A stretch of 64,000 nt of DNA, taken from positions 195,762 to 259,761 of the forward strand of contig CH002949.1 of the NCBI GenBank assembly GCA_000149265.1. Direction: 5' to 3'. This DNA is from Ciona savignyi (taxonomy: Eukaryota > Chordata > Ascidiacea > Phlebobranchia > Cionidae). The position numbers were made by a program, and so were the translations under genes. Of the stretch, positions 35,901 to 46,050 are shown in pieces. The notes beneath the pieces are model-generated. The model saw only the letters and a program-made list of their open reading frames with translations, had not been told where the DNA came from and ran no database searches. Position 1 is the stretch's first letter. Every line of letters starts with the position of its first letter.

Positions 35901-38900
35901 AATTCTGTATATGAATCGGAGCCTTAACCATTCGGCCACACAACTGTTCATCTGGTCAACATTTTTTCGTATTTGCAGTTATCATTTGCCCAAGTCTGCC
36001 ACCTAGCGACACTATGCAAACGACATGCAGCAATGCAAATTATCCGGGAAGTGTGTGTTCCTTCGCTTGTAATGACGGCTTGTTGATGATTGGAGCAGAC
36101 CAAACCACGTGCCAAATGCAAGACGATACTGCTGATTGGACAGCAGCAGCACCCACATGCTTACTACCGAGTACGTTTTTAGATTACAATTTGTCCGGCC
36201 GGTTAGTCTGGCGGTTAAGTGTGTCGCCTTTCATTCGAAAGATTGCAGGTGCGAAACCGATCGCTAGCTAGTCGGTTGTGTTCTTGGGCAAGGCACTGCA
36301 CGGACATTGACTGAACCAAGCGAATTAATGGATTCTACCAACGTGTAAATCATACACAAAAAATGAATATCTTTTTGAAATAAAAGTGTTAAATAAACAT
36401 AAAAAGCGGCTAAAACATTATTCGATCTAATCGACTCTTTCCCTTTAAAAGGTAAAAGTTTAAAAGCACTAATTAAGCCTTGTTGACATGGCCATTTTAA
36501 ACAGTGGCCTTTTAAAAGGACACCGGCTAAAAAAAGGATTTTACGGCCACTTTTTATAGTGATTTGTATTTATTGTATATTAGGAGCAAAGAAATAACTA
36601 AATACGCAATTGTTTAGCCACATGCCCCGAGATAAGAGAGCTGTCGAACGGAATAGTTGACTGCTCCAACTCAAACAACGTCGGTTCTAACTGTACTTTT
36701 ATCTGCGGGGAAACTTATGCCATGGTTGGACCTAGCTACACAGTGTGTAACGAACTCACGCCCGGTAATGGAAGGTGGTCTCAACATTTGCCGATCTGCA
36801 AAGGTTGGTTATTTTCCAGTTAAAACCTACCGGTTAGTCTGGCGGTTTAATGTGGCGCCTTTCAGAGAAAATGTTGCAGGTACGAACCTGGTCGCTAGAT
36901 AGTCGGTTGTGTCCTTGGGCAGAGTACTTAACGGACATTGCCTGAACCAAGCTGATTAATGGGTTTTTACCAAATTGAAGGAATGTGTGAATCATACACA
37001 ACACACTGCAATAGCTCTGGTAACCCGACGGTGGGCGCGAGGTGATCCGACGATTGCCCGTGTGTTAAACCTATTAGGTTTCCCATTTACGGGGATAAAC
37101 ATGAATATCCTATCCCTATACAGTGGTGTTCAGTTGCTAATGCGTATAGCTCCCACTTTTTAGCTATGACGACATACTTAATTGGGGGTCCCTTATTTGT
37201 TGAAATATTATTTGTGCATGAGCAATTTTTATAAAGTACCTGCCCATTAAGGATACAGAATAATAAAAGCAAATAGGATTCAAACAAATCAACAGCTGAT
37301 CAAACGGAAAATTAATCATACAGGCTATTAGAATGCGATAAACATGCTGATATGGATGATAAAAAAAACATAAAATAGCATTTATTTTTTATTTATGTTC
37401 AAGCTCAGTTTCGAACCCATTAAGGTTTGGTCACTAAGACCGCTCTTATTTAGAAGGCTGTATATTTATCGCTATCTTTAACCATTCGGCCACTTGACCG
37501 TACATAAAACAGAATTTATATTATGTATATTTTTCTAATATACAACATAGAAACCTGTCTGGACATGCCGGAAATTCGCATGGGAACTACAAGTTGTACG
37601 AACGACAAAAAAGTGGGGTCGGTTTGTTCTTTCACGTGCCAACACAGATATGAAATGATTGGACCCGTGTCGACGTCGTGCCTCAAATTACGAAACGATC
37701 GCGCTCAATGGAACAACGCATTGCCCAGATGCCAAGGTAGTTTTATTCATGTTACCAGATAACACAGGAGATTTGATACATTGTAAGAAAATAAAGGGAA
37801 TATGCATTTCAAAAACTGTTTAGACCCATTTTTACGGAGCTAAGTTTCGAACTCATGATGAGCCCGGCACTCAGACCGTTTTTGTACAGAAGTCTGTATA
37901 TATTTGATTTTTAGACCAATATTTGTTTTTACTGAGCCAATTTTTCAACCCATGATGGGCTCGTCATTTGGCCCATTTTTGTATAGGTCGGTAAATGTAT
38001 TGGTCGCGCTAATCATTCGCCACACGTTCCCAATATTTCTACTTTTAGTTATTCGGTGCTCAAGCCTGCCATCTAGCGACAACATGCATGCAACTTGTAC
38101 CGACGGAAACAATCCTGGAAGTGTATGTTCCTTCGCGTGCAACGAAGGCTTGTTGATGATTGGAGCAGACCAAGTCACGTGCCACCTGCGAGGCAACACT
38201 GCTGATTGGACGAGCAGTGCACCGATATGCTTACCGCCAGGTGCATATTCAGGATTGTTATCGATACGTGTCTTCCGGGTGTTATCACCACTGAACGGTT
38301 CAATGGACAAGTAGTTCGGATAGAAGATAGGATAGGAAAGTCATTTTTATCCCCGTAATGGAAAAAATCAACACACGGGCAATCGTCAGATCATCTCGCG
38401 CCCACCGTCGGGTTACCGGAGCAATTGCAATGTGTTGTATAGTTGAGACGTTCCTTTAAATGGGTAGAACCCATTAATACGCTGGGTTCAGGTAATGTCC
38501 GTTAAGTTAATGTCCAAGGACACAGCCGACTAGCTAGCGTTCAGCTTTTAACCTGCAACCTTTCGGCTGAAAGGCACCGTACTAAACCACCCAGACTAAC
38601 CGGTCGGATAGATTATGCTGATTTCTATCTTAAACCCCGATTTAAATGTCAAAATCGGCCTTAGTCACTAGCCACGTCTGCATTTGTAACTTAGCTTAGT
38701 AAAAAAGGGGCATACCCACCACTGAAAATTTAGCACCTGTTTAAAATAACAATATGAGTTGTTTATAAAAGTTTATATTTAAAGCAGACGTTTTGACCGT
38801 AGTAAATTGGCTGTTTTTTAACTTTATTAATTAAAATGTTAACAATCATAAACAGTATAACTTGTATTAGTAGCGAATTGTTCTCAATAACTTAAAAACT

Positions 38901-41900
38901 CTATATTATTTAGCTACATGCGACGAGATTGTAGGAATACCGAACGGAATAGTTGACTGCTCCAACTCAAACAACGTCGGTTCACAATGCAGTTTCACTT
39001 GCGGAGAAACTTATGCAATGGTTGGACCCAGCTACACTGTGTGTAACGAGCTCAGGCCGGGGTATGGGAGTTGGTCACATCGCCTGCCGACTTGCCAAGG
39101 TTAGTATAGGTATTCTAGTAAATGCGGTGGGTGGTTCGGTGTGTTCCAAAAGCTTGTGTGAAGAAACCAGTCGATTTGTTGGCGATAATAACGTTTAGAG
39201 ATAGGGTTGTAATGACTTCACTTAATTACTTAAAACCACATTGTACAAAGACTTTACTTGATTCGACTCGTAGCTTTAAATCACTTAACTTGTCAAGAGT
39301 CTGCAAGTGAAATACAACGTAAATATTTTATCCTGCTTACCAAAACTAGGGAAATTAATTTTAAGCCATTCCTAAAGACTAATCTCAACCCCAGAACTAA
39401 CCCTAACTCTAATGTTTAAAACTAACCCCAATGCCTTGATATTCATTTTAGAGTACGGTTTCCCTCTTTCCCTCTTTTTAGTTTTCTCCATATGAACACA
39501 CATGTTCTACTGCAGGCCGATTAGGTATAGCCATATTCATCATATATATATATGTTTTGTTTGCAATAGAAACCTGCCCGGATATACCTACAATTCTCCT
39601 GGGAACAACAAGCTGTACGAACGACAAAATAGTCGGGTCAGTTTGCTCTTTCACGTGCCAACAAGATTACGAAGCGGTCGGCTCCGCGGAGACGTCGTGC
39701 GTCAAAATAGGAAACGATCGCCCTCGATGGGACAACCCATTACCAAGATGTCAAAGTATTTCAATTCATCCGTATTTAATTAGTAAACGTGTAAAACTTT
39801 TTTGTGATGATAGATAATAGAATAAAAATATGATTATTCTGCTTTCAAAGACCGATTTTGTGCAAGGTAAACAAAATATACATCCCTCACTAAATAAACA
39901 AAACATAAGATAGGATATTTATGTTTATCCCCGTGAATGGGAAAAAGTGGGTTAACACACGGTAATCGTCAGATCACCTCGCGCCCACCGTCGGGTTACT
40001 GAAGCTATTGTAGTGTGTTATGTGTGATTCACACGTTCCCTTAATTTAGTAAAACCCATTAGAGCCGCTGGGTTTAGGCAATATCCGTAAAGTGCCTTTC
40101 CCAAGGACACAACATACTAACTAGCGACCAGTTTCGAAACAGCAACCCTTCGGCTGATAAGCGACGCACTTAACCACTAGACTAACCAGTGGAACATTTT
40201 CAATTAACCCTTTTATCCAGTGATTGAGTGCAACCCGCTTGGAGAACTAGGCCAAGGCAACTTCACATGCTCAAATGGTAACAAGATTCGCTCCAGCTGT
40301 TCATACACATGCGCAAATGAATATGTTCTGCGCCCAGCCTCTTCTCACAGTCTTGTGTGCAATGCTGATAAGAGTTGGGACAAGCCTGTACCCTGTTGCG
40401 TGCGTAAGTAACCGTCTTCAATTTTAATGTAAACTATATATAACAGATTTGGGCACCATTAAAATATGGGATTTATAATTTGTGTATTAAAGAGATGGCT
40501 GATAATAGCCCTTAATAGCTTTAATATCCCAAGAATCTCTTCACTGTTCAGTTCTCTATTGTCTTTGTTTAGTTTTACCTATTAGATATTTTATTATCTT
40601 TAAAACTGTTAATAAAAAAAACACTACCGACCGGTTAGTCTGGTGGTTTAGTGCAATGGCTTTCAATCGAATGGTTGCAGGTTCAAAACTATTCGCTTAC
40701 TAGTCGGTTGTGCAAGGCACTTAACGTACATTACCTGAACCCAGTGGATTAATGGGCTCTACCAAATTGAAAGAATTTCTCAATTATACAACACACTGCA
40801 ATAGCTCCGGTAACCCGACGCTGAACGTGACCTGACTGACGATTGCCCGTGTGTTAACCCCCATAGTTTTCCAATTCACGAAGATAAACATGAATATTCT
40901 ATCCTCATATTTAGATCAATGTCCCGACACTCCAAAGCTGGACATAATTGTCGTGCTGGATTCGTCATCGTCTGTTACTCTGCCAGGATGGAAGAAAATG
41001 ATCACATTTGTTAAGACCGCTTTAAGGTATGTAAAAAGCATTAGAAGTAAGATAAAAAATCATGATTTTTATTCTTATCTTAATTTCAGTTTTTATGATA
41101 TGGGACCTAACGGGACTTCAGTTTCGGTGTTCCGATACAATAACCGCGTTGACAAAGAGAGCAAAGTTACCTTTGCTTACACGCAGAAATATGGCAAGGA
41201 AGCATTACTACGAAAAATCGGCAAAATACCCTACGATGGTCAAGGTATTATGAGTTTTAAATGGCTTATTTTCATATGTGCTGTTCATCGAACGAGAATA
41301 CATACAAGATTACGACCGTTTAGTTTGGTCGTTTAGTGCGAAGCCTTTCAACCGAAATGTTAAAGGTTTTTAATGACGTGTTCTAACGACTGTTCGTTTT
41401 GCCGCCTTTTCCTGTTCCTGTGTCGTAATTTGATTCGTTTGCATTTTTTTAATACTGGGGCAAAAAATGAATAAACCAAACCAAACCAAACTATACCCTT
41501 ATTTTATTGTAGGAACGCGTACCGGTCAAGCACTATTTCACGCCCTTGAGATTATAAACAAAGGTGTCAATCGACCCGATGCAGTTGATGTTGTTTTGGT
41601 GTTGACTGATGGAAAATCCCAAGATAACGTTAAAGCACCAGCAGAAGCACTTCGACGTAAAGGCGCACTGGTAAGCTTTTAAGATTGGATGTTTTAGTAT
41701 TGTATTTTAGATACGTGATGTGTGTTACTTTATGATATTGTAAACTGGCCTTTCCTTTATAGCAGTGCATATCTTCGTCCGGCCGATTAGTCTGGCGGAT
41801 TAGTGCGTCGCCTTTCAATCGAAAGGTTGCATTTTCGAAATCGGTCGCTAGCTAGTCGGTTGTGTCCTTGGGCAAGGCATTTAACGGACATTGCTTAAAC

Positions 41901-42304
41901 CCTTAGATTAATGGGTTCTACCAAATTGAAGGAACTTGTCTATCATATCCAACACACTGCATTAGCTCCGGTAACCCGACGGTGGGCGCGAGGTTATCTG
42001 ACGATTACCCATGTGTTAATCCCCTTGGTTTTCCCAACGGGGATAAACATGAATGTCCTATCCTATCCTATTCTATCCTATCCATTGTTGTAGGTATCTT
42101 AAAATATTTTTTTATTATTTTCAGACGTACGCAATTGCCATTCAGCCTGAGCGAGGCAGTCTGAACATGAATCAACTGAACGACATTGCAGGAAGGTCAC
42201 ATAATCTGTTCTTGTTAGAAAGAGGCTTCGCCAGTTTTACTGAAGATTTTGCGCGCGAAATCCGACAGAGCGTTTGTCACGACCACGACATTTGTGCCGT
42301 GTAA
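26918..42304 (+). CDS. Secreted Ly6/uPAR - 12x CCP - vWA protein (21 exons)
   Basis: Exons: 26918-26981, 27189-27274, 28419-28520, 29692-29848, 30113-30262, 30735-30852, 33267-33376, 34026-34235, 34657-34851, 35320-35496, 35979-36170, 36618-36803, 37551-37736, 38049-38240, 38914-39099, 39570-39755, 40221-40403, 40915-41026, 41090-41244, 41513-41670 and 42125-42304. Phases agree; the CDS is 3285 nt, about 1094 residues. Exon 1 encodes a signal peptide. Exons 2-4 form a Ly6/uPAR three-finger domain, exons 5-17 twelve CCP (sushi) domains and exons 18-21 one vWA domain. There is no transmembrane segment, GPI-type tail or protease domain, so the product should be soluble and extracellular. By analogy with CCP and vWA families it may bind complement-like or self/non-self ligands; that is inference. 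I do not recognise a named orthologue. A 100-N gap lies in intron 7 but does not touch an exon. Confidence 0.9.
27422..27575 (-). mobile_element. SINE, 3' half
   Basis: Intron 2 of the CCP gene. Tail and distal body only. It is bracketed by two near copies of ACATG(C/A)TGAGTCGCTGATAAG, a likely target-site duplication. Confidence 0.83.
27788..27895 (+). mobile_element. tRNA-like short element
   Basis: Intron 2 of the CCP gene. Family of 24620, with a GTCTGGCCGAATAGTTAG head and an A-rich 3' end. Confidence 0.6.
28581..28813. mobile_element. mariner-type MITE
   Basis: The ends are inverted over about 25 bp (AAGGGTGTCCCAAAAAAATG against its complement ending GGGACACCCT), with TA at both outer edges. 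The interior of about 230 bp has no reading frame. It starts about 60 bases after CCP-gene exon 3. Confidence 0.8.
29858..29985. mobile_element. MITE-like element with CTAACTCT core
   Basis: Begins within about 10 bases of the donor of CCP-gene exon 4. The interior TTCTAACTCTACCCAAAACAC and the pyrimidine-rich CCTTTTCTTTTTTCC edge match the family at 6140. Confidence 0.6.
30113..33376 (+). other. CCP domains 1 and 2, split by introns (exons 5-7)
   Basis: CCP1 runs from CGRTVPP in exon 5 to W..IVPRC at the start of exon 6. CCP2 runs from LMGCTYRR in exon 6 to TWSTPMPTC in exon 7. Unlike the later CCPs, these two are interrupted by introns. Confidence 0.75.
32708..33125 (+). repeat. Possible old copy of an AACAGTCGTT repeat
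   Basis: Intron 6 of the CCP gene. GAACAGTCGTTAAACACGTC and the following AT-rich end recur at 50760-50860. Only the part from about 33000 is clearly repeated; the rest shows nothing recognisable. Confidence 0.45.
33562..33592 (+). repeat. T9-G19 homopolymer junction
   Basis: Nine or more T's followed by 19 G's, immediately before the GTTAGCGGCCACGTCTAA edge of the repeat at 33594. The copy at 45085 also has a G run at the same edge. Confidence 0.85.
33594..33745 (-). repeat. Dispersed repeat with GACAGTCGTT core
   Basis: Intron 7 of the CCP gene, in the same orientation as 25845 and ending just before the 100-N gap. Confidence 0.7.
33761..33860. other. Assembly gap, 100 N
   Basis: Round-number gap in intron 7 of the CCP gene, between two AAACTAAA-type repeat ends. 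Confidence 0.99.
34285..34577 (-). mobile_element. SINE, full length
   Basis: Intron 8 of the CCP gene, antisense. All parts are present. Confidence 0.88.
34927..35219 (+). mobile_element. SINE, full length
   Basis: Intron 9 of the CCP gene, sense. Short tail. Confidence 0.87.
35540..35650 (+). mobile_element. tRNA-like short element
   Basis: Intron 10 of the CCP gene. Family of 24620, with CGCATGGTTAACGCGAC and ATTGGTTCGAAAATT segments. Confidence 0.6.
35838..35953 (-). mobile_element. tRNA-like short element
   Basis: Intron 10 of the CCP gene, opposite to the copy at 35540. It ends about 25 bases from the exon 11 acceptor. Confidence 0.6.
36192..36362 (+). mobile_element. SINE, 5' half
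   Basis: Intron 11 of the CCP gene. Intact head; truncated within the body. Confidence 0.84.
36829..37114 (+). mobile_element. SINE, full length
   Basis: Intron 12 of the CCP gene, starting about 25 bases after exon 12. Confidence 0.87.
37405..37502 (-). mobile_element. tRNA-like short element
   Basis: Intron 12 of the CCP gene, ending about 50 bases before exon 13. Confidence 0.6.
37838..38025 (-). mobile_element. Two tRNA-like short elements in tandem
   Basis: Intron 13 of the CCP gene. TCGAACTCATGATGAGCCCG and TCAACCCATGATGGGCTCG mark two adjacent copies, the second running close to the exon 14 acceptor. Confidence 0.6.
38323..38610 (-). mobile_element. SINE, near full length
   Basis: Intron 14 of the CCP gene, antisense. 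Small deletions in the body. Confidence 0.86.
39335..39490. mobile_element. MITE-like element with CCCTAACTCTAA core
   Basis: Intron 15 of the CCP gene. One of the more complete copies, with an interior AACCCCAGAACTAACCC and a CCCTCTTTTTAG edge. Confidence 0.6.
39907..40193 (-). mobile_element. SINE, near full length
   Basis: Intron 16 of the CCP gene, antisense. Confidence 0.87.
40627..40906 (+). mobile_element. SINE whose tail adjoins the first vWA exon
   Basis: Intron 17 of the CCP gene, sense. The tail (ATTCTATCCTC) ends within 10 bases of the TTTAG acceptor at 40910-40914. Confidence 0.87.
40915..42304 (+). other. C-terminal vWA domain with intact MIDAS (exons 18-21)
   Basis: Exon 18 gives DIIVVLDSSSSV (the DxSxS motif), exon 20 the MIDAS Thr in GTRTGQAL and the Asp in VLTDGKS, and exon 21 the last strand YAIAIQP. 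All metal-site residues are present, so divalent-cation-dependent ligand binding is plausible. The protein ends shortly after with a Cys pair (VCHDHDICAV). Confidence 0.9.
41777..42083 (+). mobile_element. SINE with long TATCC tail
   Basis: Intron 20 of the CCP gene, sense. The tail carries several pentamer repeats and ends about 40 bases before the exon 21 acceptor. Confidence 0.9.
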
Positions 42305-43006
42305 TTTCCACCGGCAGATTTTTGAACCTGTAATTTATGAAACTTTCATTAGCATCGATATTGTACATTGCACATGAGTCGGTTCACTTTTAATGTACAA
42401 AAATAATTATTCCGACCAACAAAATTCGAATTTCTTCTTGAAAATTACTGCTAGATGGTAGGCAATATTCAAAAAGATTTATTTTGCACCAGGCGCAATC
42501 AATACAAACTGGCCTTTATCGACATCAGATAATTGTACACAGGCTTTTATTAATCTCAGGACTACATGAAAATCTGCTAGCTGGTTTTGTACATTTTGCG
42601 ATTAAACAAATGCTTCCTTGCCAATGTTATACATTTATCATGCTAGATAACGTAAATAAAATGGTTATTAACATGTAACAGTTTTTATTATAGCAAATAC
42701 GAGTAGCCTACTTCGATAGAGGTCCGATTTGCGTATTTGTTGATTTTATGAGCGAGTATACGTCATAATGAATATGGATTATGACATCACAGTAGATCAT
42801 ACTTCGTTGCAATCAAATCACAATTTGAGGAACTAGACTTGCTACCGGTACTTGTATTGTTTTTCAAGCAGCTATCTAAGATCAGGCAGACACATCGTAA
42901 TTTTAAGTTTAAAAAGTGTTTTTCTGGTTTAAAACAAGTGTAGATCTGGCACATGGTTTACGGATATGGTTATAAAATTTAGGTAAACAATTAGAAAGAG
43001 CTAAGA
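42305..43006. other. 3' UTR of the CCP gene and SPATA22 upstream region
   Basis: An AATAAA at 42655-42660 is a candidate poly(A) signal for the CCP gene. I see no exon or repeat here. Confidence 0.55.
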
Positions 43007-45534
43007 ATGCAGCGTACAAACCAACCTGGCCCAAGTTTTCGAAACTTTAACCAAAGACAAAGCAACTTTATGAGTGTTTCTGATGCTCAAAATTTTCAAA
43101 ATGTTAAAGGGAATCATACCCCAAAACGTGGAAATCCGTACTGGAAAAATAGGCCTACGCACGGGACACAGCATTTTGCAGCATCTGGTTTCCAGTCGCA
43201 GTCGCCAAAGAAAATAAATGAAAACGAAGGACGTAGTTTTGCACGGACATTTCGTCAACCTGTTTATCAATCCCGACAGTCGGCGAACGCACACCAATTA
43301 ATAGGTAAGTAAAAATTGATGTTTTAAAGTTTGGAAGAAATGGTAAAAAAAACAAATCGAAAACTTGTTTACGGAAACTATCTTTAAATCCAGTACCAGT
43401 GCCTGTGGATTCTTCGCTTGGTCCATTTTTTATTCCAAATGTACACAGTCAATGTCGTTAACCATCCGGCTTATAACAGGTCTCTAGTCAGAAAACGTCA
43501 CCCTACGCAGTGTTTATCTTATTTAATGCATAAGAAAAAGTGAAAAATTAACTAACCAAGAACTATTTCACTACAAGGTTACTATAACATAGGGCTACGA
43601 ATGGTTATTTACAGTCTAATTTCTAACTAAATTTAGGAAAGAGTTAAAAACCTGGTCAGCTTAAATTGTTTCTCAAGTTCATTATAACTTTTAACCAACT
43701 TTGTCCTAATCACAGGTGACCCGGTACAGCCATCATATCAACAGCAGTCCTACAACGGACACCAGCAACGTTGCACCCACCCATTCAGCCACAAGAATCG
43801 TACAACTACCGTGTCCGGCCACCCGAAACTTATCCTACGAGTGTCGAGTCTCACGGTTGCTCCGGTGCTACTTATCGGCCGTATCAGGACATTTACATGC
43901 AGCCAAGTCAGTGGCAACATACCCAATGCCCGCCATTGTACGACGACGAAAAACCTAAGTTGGGTTACCAAAACCAAGGCTATCTAACGCAAGCCCCAAG
44001 CATACAAGCCGCTGAACAACCTTCAAAGCTATTTCTGACCCAACAGACAAGAAAACCTGACAAACCTAATATCGAGAGACCGACACCGAAAAAGATATTC
44101 CCAAAGAAAGTTTTTCTTTCAGTGAATGTCCATGGATTAAAAAGGTGGTCTGGGTACAAGGAGTTTTTCTGCCCAACATTCGAAATCATGGGTATAGTGT
44201 TTTTATACCTAAAACTAATATATGTTTAAAACTTCTATATACATGCAACATAACTGAAGTCATCTTCGGACACTATGAAAAATCGCACCGAAGATGACTA
44301 GAGTTATGTAGCCGAAATGTATGAAAGTGCACGATTTTATAAAAGTGATTCATTCAATATTATTAATTTTTTTGTTTTATTTAAATTTAAGCTGTCCGGT
44401 ACATTGTGTATATTTCCAATTTTGCATAATTAGGATAGGATATTCGTGTTTATGATAGACACGTTCCTTCAATTTGGTAGTACCTATTAATTCGCTGGGT
44501 TCAGGCAATGTCTGTAAAGTGCCTTGCCCAAGGACACAACCGTCTAGCTAGCGACCATGCAGTTTCGCACCTGCAACCTTTCGATTTAAGCATGTTTGCG
44601 TCACTTTGTACAGGAACTGTCGATTCGGAGGTGACTGAAACTAATCAAGGCAAAAGTTTCATATTGAAAGACGGACAGGGCGGTATTGTTGAATGTATTT
44701 ACTTTGAATCATCGGTAAGTAAGACATATTTTATTTGGAAAGCTACAGCGGTTTAGTATAACCCCGTGTGCAGACACCAAGATGTTCTTTGGCCGTATAA
44801 CGTAAAACAACATCGCGCCGCTGTAAGCTTGTACTGTTATTTTTAATCAACTCTTATAATTTCTACCTGTTACGCAGGCCTGAAATTTAGTCCGGCCGAT
44901 TCGCTCATACCGTTGGCTCAGTCAACTAGAGCGTCAGTCGTCATGCTATCAATTGATTGTATTTTTAAGCAACGCACTTTGCAGACATTGGTTAAAACAA
45001 GTGGTTTATAGGTTTAACTAAAATTTAAAAGAACCTCTAAATCATACAACAACACAATGCAATAGTTTCGCCCGAGAGGGGGGGTAAACCACGTCTAACT
45101 ATACCGAAACTTGATAATTGATTAGTTTTTAGACGTGTTCTAATTTCAACGACTGTCGTTTTGACGTTTTTTCCCGTTTTCCAAATTTTATCAAAGGTCC
45201 TGCATCGTGTTTTCATCGTGGAAACAAAAAAAAATAAACTATGTAAAAATGTTTTTCTCTCCCGCTTTAAAAACGTCTCATTTAAGCCAGACAAAACGCG
45301 CTACCGGATTAGATAAATACATTTCAGGAATACGATTTCGTCCACATTATCCGTGACAAGCGTTACCGGTGCGTCGGATGCTACGATACGCGTAGCGAAG
45401 TGTTGCGTTGCGCACTGGTGAGTGAAGCTACGGAGTTGGAGACGCAGTTGTACCGTAAGTCGGTGGCGACCAGTAACAAGGCCATGAAGGATAATGTCAT
45501 GAAAATCGAGCTCCTGGAGGATAACGATGGATAA
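43007..45534 (+). CDS. SPATA22: SPATA22, meiotic recombination factor (4 exons)
   Basis: Exons: 43007-43304, 43716-44191, 44614-44714 and 45328-45534. The N-terminal half is a disordered Gln/Asn/Ser/Pro-rich region. The C-terminal half resembles the OB-like domain of vertebrate SPATA22: KRWSGYKEFFCPTFEIMG, SFILKDGQGG and RDKRYRCVGCYDTRSEVLRC align with the human segments around LLFEVLAVLDS, TFLMRDG and VHRCVGNYDQKK. In vertebrates SPATA22 pairs with MEIOB on RPA-coated single-stranded DNA in meiosis; the role here is by homology. The exon sum is 1082 nt, one short of a multiple of three. Reading shifts frame near 43762-43775 in exon 2, and with that base the protein would be 360 residues (human 363). 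The start is the first ATG of the frame. Confidence 0.85.
43762..43775 (+). other. Apparent 1-nt deletion in SPATA22 exon 2
   Basis: Upstream the in-frame peptide is the low-complexity PSYQQQSYNGHQQ. Downstream the conserved reading (HPPIQPQESYNYRVRPPETY) lies in the next frame, and no GT/AG pair nearby could bridge them. Either an assembly error or an allele. Confidence 0.65.
44431..44590 (-). mobile_element. SINE, body deleted
   Basis: SPATA22 intron 2, ending about 24 bases before exon 3. A tail scrap joins directly to the middle and head. Confidence 0.82.
45085..45240 (-). repeat. Dispersed repeat with GACTGTCGTT core
   Basis: SPATA22 intron 3, preceded by a short G run as in the copy at 33594. 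Confidence 0.7.
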
Positions 45535-45616
45535 ATAGAAATCTGCAGCAGAATCAACCCGAATCTGAATTATCTGAATTCAAAATCAATTTGGAACAAA
45601 TTTGGAACCAGAAAGA

Positions 45617-45857
45617 CACCTAACAAATTCACAATCTCTGAAAAGGCTAAGCTTTAAAATGTTCTTTGTAAACTTACACTGCCAAGACTTGCATTTTAGT
45701 TTTGTTTTATTATTTACAGTTATTCGTTTACAAAATTCACCTAACAAATTCACAATCTCTGAAAAGGCTAAGCTTTAAAATGTTTTTTTGTAAACTTACA
45801 CTGCCAATACTTGTATTTCACTTTTATATTTTACAGTTATTTGTTTTTCACATTCCA
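45617..45857 (+). repeat. 121-bp tandem duplication in the SPATA22 3' UTR
   Basis: CACCTAACAAATTCACAATC starts at 45617 and again at 45738. The two units stay alignable to the TTACAGTTATT end. Confidence 0.85.
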
Positions 45858-45918
45858 TGTTATACCCTACCCACATATGACAAGTTTACAGCGTGTTTTT
45901 TTAAATGAAATGTTCTTA

Positions 45919-45924
45919 AATAAA
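45919..45924 (+). terminator. SPATA22 poly(A) signal
   Basis: AATAAA about 385 bases after the stop codon, the first on this strand after the tandem duplication. Confidence 0.55.
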
Positions 45925-46050
45925 ATTTATGGCGCGTTTATTTTCGGAAAAGAAATTGTCAAAAACATCTTAAACCCCTATGTTTAAACTACGGCATTAG
46001 GCAGTGCGTATAATATCCAATATTTAATGTCTTCTAAGATAAAACAAGCC

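Larger units (their letters stand above)
34026..40403 (+). other. CCP domains 3-12, one exon each (exons 8-17)
   Basis: Ten consecutive exons of 177-210 bp each encode one CCP with four cysteines and a late Trp, for example GSVCSFAC, WTAAAPTC and WNNALPRC. Every one is flanked by phase-1 introns. Exons 11-13 and 14-16 are a duplicated triplet. CCP12 (exon 17) ends with an unusual Cys-Cys (PVPCCV). Confidence 0.9.
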
